Source: Pseudomonadota bacterium (lineage in GTDB: Bacteria > Pseudomonadota > Gammaproteobacteria > CAMYNG01). Taken from it: 9,354 bases of DNA. Each line of letters starts with the position of its first letter. Within the stretch, counting starts at the first letter, position 1. This document shows positions 6,151 through 9,354 of this stretch, one piece after another. The stretch covers positions 664,710 to 674,063 of the forward strand of contig CP070733.1 of NCBI GenBank assembly GCA_020347585.1, given 5' to 3'. The notes under the pieces were generated by a model that saw nothing but the letters and a program-made list of their open reading frames with translations, was not told the origin of the DNA and searched no databases. Made by a program: the position numbers and the translations under genes.

Positions 6151-6710
6151 CAGATCTGCTCCAGTGGAATGACCGGGTACGGCCACTTCCACTCGCTGAT
6201 GTCCTGCTGCACCGGCACCATGTCGATGCAGTCGACCGGACAGGGCGGCAGGCACAACTCGCATCCCGTGCACTCCTGCTCGATCACCGTGTGCATCTGC
6301 TTAGCGGCGCCGACGATGGCATCCACAGGGCAGGCCTGGATGCAAAGCGTACAGCCGATGCACACCTGCTCATCGATGACGGCAACCATAGTTTCCGCGA
6401 TGTGCTCGCCGCGCGACTCGTCCAGCGGCAGCGGATCGCGGCCCAGCAGGTCGGCCAGTGCCTGCACGCCCGCCTCGCCGCCCGGCGGGCAGCGGTTGAT
6501 GTCTGCCTCACCGCCGGCAATGGCCTCGGCGTAGGGGCGACACCCGGGATAGCCGCACTGCCCGCACTGGGTCTGTGGCAGGATCGCGTCGATGCGATCA
6601 ACCACGGGGTCGGCCTCGACCCTGAAACGGATCGCGGCGAACCCGAGCAGCAGGCCGAACAAAACGGCCATGCCCGACAGCGCGACAATGGCGATTGCGA
6701 TCTCGGACAT
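6150..6710 (-). CDS. rsxB: Rsx/Rnf electron transport complex subunit B (Fe-S protein)
   Basis: This 186-residue protein has an N-terminal membrane anchor (about 4-27), then a cluster-binding domain with cysteines 49, 52, 57 and 74 (CGQCGYPGC...C). Two ferredoxin-type [4Fe-4S] motifs follow: C117/C120/C123/C127 and C147/C150/C153/C157. It carries electrons between soluble carriers and the rest of the complex. A longer frame begins with TTG at 6734 inside rsxA. The ATG at 6710, 1 nt after the rsxA stop, is preferred because its product ([11 protein letters not shown]) matches the family N-terminus, although the ribosome binding site is weak and coupling to rsxA is likely. The stop overlaps the start of rsxC. 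All twelve cluster cysteines are present. Confidence 0.96.
   Translation of the reverse strand: MSEIAIAIVALSGMAVLFGLLLGFAAIRFRVEADPVVDRIDAILPQTQCGQCGYPGCRPYAEAIAGGEADINRCPPGGEAGVQALADLLGRDPLPLDESRGEHIAETMVAVIDEQVCIGCTLCIQACPVDAIVGAAKQMHTVIEQECTGCELCLPPCPVDCIDMVPVQQDISEWKWPYPVIPLEQI
6159..6162 (-). promoter_or_regulatory. Ribosome binding site that decides the rsxC start
   Basis: GGAG on the minus strand lies 8 nt before the ATG at 6150-6148 and is inside the last codons of rsxB. Together with the TGATG overlap it rules out the 41-residue N-terminal extension that the open frame would allow. Confidence 0.6.
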
Positions 6711-6711
6711 A

Positions 6712-7293
6712 TCAGAGTTTGACGAGGCCGGCAAAGCCCATGAAGGCCATCGACATCAGCCCGGCAGTGATGAGTGCGATTGATGGACCGCGAAACGGCG
6801 TCGGCACGTCCGCCACGGCGATTCGTTCGCGCATCGCCGCGAACAGGATCAGCACCAGTGAGAAGCCGACAGCGGCCCCAAAACCGAACAGTGCCGACTC
6901 GACGAAGCCGTGCCGGCCCTGCACGTTCAGCAGCGCTACCCCCAGCACCGCACAGTTGGTGGTGATGAGCGGCAGGAAAATTCCCAGCACCTGGTAGAGC
7001 AGGGGGCTGGTCTTGTGCACAACCATCTCGGTGAACTGCACCACCACGGCGATCACCACGATAAAGGTAATGGTGCGCAGGTATTCCAGACCAAGCGGTG
7101 CTAGCAGGTACTCATTAGCCAGGTAACTGCAGACCGAGGACATGGTCAGCACGAAGGTGGTGGCAAGCGCCATGCCGGTGGCGGTTTCGAGCTTGCGTGA
7201 TACGCCCATGAAAGGGCACAGGCCAAGAAACTTCACCAAAACGAAGTTATTGACCAGGACCGTGCTGACCAGAATGAGGGCGTATTCTTTCAT
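6712..7293 (-). CDS. rsxA: Rsx/Rnf electron transport complex subunit A (membrane)
   Basis: This 193-residue integral membrane protein, the same length as E. coli RsxA, has about six hydrophobic segments. It pairs with RsxE in the membrane core. [18 protein letters not shown] (13-30) holds Cys26 and [11 protein letters not shown] (108-118) holds Cys114. In solved Rnf complexes these two positions, with the RsxE pair, ligate a [2Fe-2S] cluster at the membrane centre. [15 protein letters not shown] precedes the second cysteine. It is the first gene of the six-gene operon and stands 186 nt after metG. The ATG at 7293-7291 has only a poor ribosome binding site, but the N-terminus [17 protein letters not shown] matches the family. 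The next gene, rsxB, starts 1 nt after its stop. Confidence 0.97.
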   Translation of the reverse strand: MKEYALILVSTVLVNNFVLVKFLGLCPFMGVSRKLETATGMALATTFVLTMSSVCSYLANEYLLAPLGLEYLRTITFIVVIAVVVQFTEMVVHKTSPLLYQVLGIFLPLITTNCAVLGVALLNVQGRHGFVESALFGFGAAVGFSLVLILFAAMRERIAVADVPTPFRGPSIALITAGLMSMAFMGFAGLVKL

Positions 7294-7377
7294 AACTGCC
7301 AGGTTCGAGTGGCGAGGTGCGAGGAACGGGGTGTGCTTCTCCGCTGCACAGTTTCGCCGGTTTCAGGAACCTCATTC

Positions 7378-7406
7378 ATACTAGGGGCAGTTGTTCGCAT
7401 TAACAA
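7378..7406 (-). promoter_or_regulatory. Candidate sigma-70 promoter of the rsx operon
   Basis: On the minus strand TTGTTA (7406-7401) is followed after exactly 17 nt by TAGTAT (7383-7378), each matching the consensus in four of six bases. Transcription would begin near 7371, giving a leader of about 78 nt before rsxA. It lies in the only sizeable gap between metG and the operon. The call is made by eye and is only moderately supported. Confidence 0.4.
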
Positions 7407-7407
7407 C
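7390..7407. promoter_or_regulatory. Inverted repeat over the candidate rsx promoter, possible operator
   Basis: GTTGTT (7390-7395) and AACAAC (7402-7407) are perfect inverted halves separated by 6 nt. The repeat covers the candidate -35 and part of the spacer, a typical place for a repressor or activator. I do not recognise the binding protein. The rest of the 7294-7479 gap shows no gene and no clear metG terminator, only a short direct repeat CCTCGTT at 7453-7466. Confidence 0.35.
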
Positions 7408-7479
7408 ACCACATCGTTGCGGTTGAATACCTGCGCGTGCATTGTTGTTATTTCCTCGTTCCTCGTTACCTGGTTTTCG

Positions 7480-9354
7480 CTATTTAATTTTCATCCCCGG
7501 CTCCGCACCTTCGTCCGGTGACAGCAGCCATAACTCCTTGCCGCCGGGTCCTGCCGCGAGCACCATGCCCTCGGAGACACCGAAACGCATCTTGCGCGGC
7601 TTGAGGTTGGCGACCATGACGGTCAGGCGGCCTTCGAGATCCGCGGGCGCGTAGGCGGACTTGATCCCTGCAAACACGTTGCGCGTCTCGTCGCCGATAT
7701 CCAGGGTGAGTTTCAAAAGCTTGTCGGCGCCTTCCACATGTTCGGCGCTGACGATGCGCGCCACGCGCAGGTCCACCCTGGTGAAGTCATCGAACTCGAT
7801 ATGTTCAGCGCCCGGTCGTTCGGGTTGCTGCGCCTCGGCGTGGCGCGCGGGTGAATGTTCCTGCTTGCCAGCAGCCTTTTCCAGTTCGGTCTTGTTTTTC
7901 TCTGTCATTGCTTCGATCTGCTTCGGTTCTATGCGATTTGCCAGGTGCTTGTAGGGTTTGATCGGATGATCAAGCAGCAACTGCCCGGTGTGGCGCCACT
8001 GCAGCGGTTCGATATTGAGAAGGTCCTCGACGCGTTGCGCGATCCCGGGAAGGATCGGCTTGAGGTACAGGGTAAGCAGGCGAAACAGGTTGATGCTAGT
8101 GGTGCACAATTGGTGCAGGTATTGCGTCTGGTCTTCCTGTTTTGCTACTTCCCAGGGACGTGTCTCGTCGAAGTACTCGTTGGCGACATCGGCCAGCGCC
8201 ATGATAGCGCGTACGGCCTCGCTGAACTGGCGTTGCTCGTAGTGTTCTGCGATTTCCTCGGCGGCGTCGCGCAGCCGCGCAATTACCGCTAGTTGATCCT
8301 TGGGCAACTCGTCGCAAAGGCGGCCGTTAAAACGCTTGGCGACAAAACCCGCGGTGCGACTGGCGATATTAACGTACTTTCCCACCAGGTTGCTGTTGAC
8401 CCGGGCCACGAAGTCATCGAGGTTGAGATCGATGTCCTCGACACGCTCGTTGAGCTTGGCGGCGAAGTAGTAGCGCAGGTATTCGGGCTCGAGAAAATCC
8501 AGATAGGACCGCGCCGTTATAAAGGTGCCGCGCGACTTGGACATCTTCTGGCCGTTAACCGTCAGGAAGCCGTGCACGAAGATCTTGTCCGGCGTGCGGT
8601 AGTCGGAAAAGTGCAGCGTGGCCGGCCAGAACAGGGCATGGAAGTTAAGAATGTCCTTGCCGATGAAGTGGTACAACTCGGTCTTGCTGTCCCTGTTCCA
8701 CCACTCGCCGAAGTCCATGCCGGTGCGGGTGCACAGGTTCATGAAGCTGGCCATGTAGCCTACTGGCGCATCGAGCCAGACGTACAGGTACTTGCCTGGC
8801 GCATCGGGTACTTCGAAACCAAAGTAGGGCGCGTCGCGGGAGATTTCCCAGTCGCGTAGCCCGGCCTCAAACCATTCGGAGATCTTGTTGGCCATCTCCG
8901 GTTGCAATGGCGGTGTGTCGCCGCGATGGCCGGTGGCGATCCAGCCCTTGAGGAAACCCGCGCACTCGCTGAGTTTGAAGAAAAAGTGCTCGGTCTCCTT
9001 CTTCACCGGCGTCGCGCCCGAGATGGCTGAGTATGGGTTGATTAACTCGGTGGTTGTATAGGTGGCGCCACACACTTCGCAGCCGTCGCCGTACTGATCC
9101 TGCGCGTGGCAGCGCGGACACTCGCCCTTTATATAGCGGTCGGGCAGGAACATCTCCTTGTCCGGGTCGTAGTAGTGCTCGGTGGTGCGCGACTCGATAA
9201 GTCCGGCCTCCCTGAGGCGCCGGTAGATGCCTTGCGAGAGTTCGCGGTTCTCGTCCGAGTTGGTGGAGTAGTAGTTGTCGAAATCCACCCTGAACGCTGC
9301 GAAATCCGTGGCATGTTCGCTGTGCATGCGTTCGATAAGCTGCTCGGGGGTAAT
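7480..9354 (-). CDS. metG: Methionyl-tRNA synthetase, N-terminus cut by window edge
   Basis: This enzyme charges tRNA-Met with methionine. 624 residues are visible. The frame continues past 9354: the first codons (ITPEQLIER) align with E. coli MetG near residue 68, so the internal Met at 9327 is not the start and about 67 residues with the HIGH motif lie outside. The zinc knuckle has cysteines at visible residues 79, 82, 92 and 95 (CPRC...CEVC), marking the four-cysteine class. The KMSKS loop is at 269-273 and is followed by the helical anticodon-binding domain. After a charged, low-similarity linker (about 480-515) comes the C-terminal Trbp111/EMAP-like tRNA-binding and dimerisation domain (about 519-624; [27 protein letters not shown]). 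The reading frame is intact. metG upstream of rsxA is a common gammaproteobacterial neighbourhood. Confidence 0.97.
   Translation of the reverse strand: MTPEQLIERMHSEHATDFAAFRVDFDNYYSTNSDENRELSQGIYRRLREAGLIESRTTEHYYDPDKEMFLPDRYIKGECPRCHAQDQYGDGCEVCGATYTTTELINPYSAISGATPVKKETEHFFFKLSECAGFLKGWIATGHRGDTPPLQPEMANKISEWFEAGLRDWEISRDAPYFGFEVPDAPGKYLYVWLDAPVGYMASFMNLCTRTGMDFGEWWNRDSKTELYHFIGKDILNFHALFWPATLHFSDYRTPDKIFVHGFLTVNGQKMSKSRGTFITARSYLDFLEPEYLRYYFAAKLNERVEDIDLNLDDFVARVNSNLVGKYVNIASRTAGFVAKRFNGRLCDELPKDQLAVIARLRDAAEEIAEHYEQRQFSEAVRAIMALADVANEYFDETRPWEVAKQEDQTQYLHQLCTTSINLFRLLTLYLKPILPGIAQRVEDLLNIEPLQWRHTGQLLLDHPIKPYKHLANRIEPKQIEAMTEKNKTELEKAAGKQEHSPARHAEAQQPERPGAEHIEFDDFTRVDLRVARIVSAEHVEGADKLLKLTLDIGDETRNVFAGIKSAYAPADLEGRLTVMVANLKPRKMRFGVSEGMVLAAGPGGKELWLLSPDEGAEPGMKIK

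Noticed and set aside
6151..6273. 41-residue N-terminal extension of RsxC
   Set aside because: It lies wholly within rsxB out of frame. The ATG at 6150 has a ribosome binding site and gives the family N-terminus.
6711..6734. Eight-residue extension of RsxB from a TTG codon
   Set aside because: It overlaps rsxA, uses a rare start and does not match the family N-terminus.
7421..7430. GTATTCAACC on the minus strand, the same 10-mer as at 1207-1216
   Set aside because: Here it is a single copy without its inverted partner, and a 10-base match between two gaps of about 200 nt is not very unlikely by chance.

Overview
The window is a tightly packed stretch of what looks like a gammaproteobacterial chromosome. 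Every convincing gene lies on the minus strand, so transcription runs from high to low coordinates. The order metG, rsxA-B-C-D-G-E (rnf), nth, DUF1841 is a familiar gammaproteobacterial arrangement. The proteins align closely with the E. coli versions as I remember them: Nth is 211 residues with identical active-site numbering, and RsxA is 193 residues. The GC-rich third positions suggest a moderately high-GC lineage, perhaps a Chromatiales/Ectothiorhodospiraceae-like organism. That placement is inference.

Layout from right to left. (1) 7480-9354 holds methionyl-tRNA synthetase, cut by the window edge and lacking about its first 67 residues. (2) 7294-7479 is a leader region with a candidate promoter and an inverted repeat ahead of the rsx operon. 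(3) 2098-7293 holds the complete six-subunit Rsx/Rnf ion-translocating electron-transfer complex. Its genes overlap or nearly touch (rsxA/B 1 nt apart, rsxB/C and rsxC/D overlapping, rsxD/G 6 nt apart, rsxG/E overlapping), which points to one translationally coupled operon. (4) 2062-2092 carries four G-tracts on the coding strand just after rsxE. (5) 1337-1972 is endonuclease III. (6) 682-1110 is a DUF1841 protein, separated from nth by a gap with overlapping inverted repeats. (7) 571-599 holds a weak terminator-like hairpin.

The most interesting part is the left end. At 108-437 there is a small secreted peptide with a signal sequence and seven EGKCG motifs, each holding one of the protein's seven cysteines. 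It is an HvfA-type precursor of a ribosomally made, post-translationally modified copper-binding peptide. Fifteen bases downstream, with a good ribosome binding site, a second reading frame (1-92) starts and runs off the edge. Its 30 visible residues carry the PVHGAGLGLRR signature of the DUF692 multinuclear iron oxidase (MNIO) family, the HvfB enzymes that modify such precursors. The window therefore appears to catch the start of an hvfAB(C) cluster with its own promoter. The rest of the system would lie just outside position 1.

Functionally, the Rsx complex moves electrons between NADH and low-potential carriers coupled to ion movement. Nth and the Rsx proteins are rich in Fe-S clusters. 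An HvfA-type peptide would be expected to bind copper in the envelope. A link between copper protection and the neighbouring Fe-S machinery is possible but speculative.
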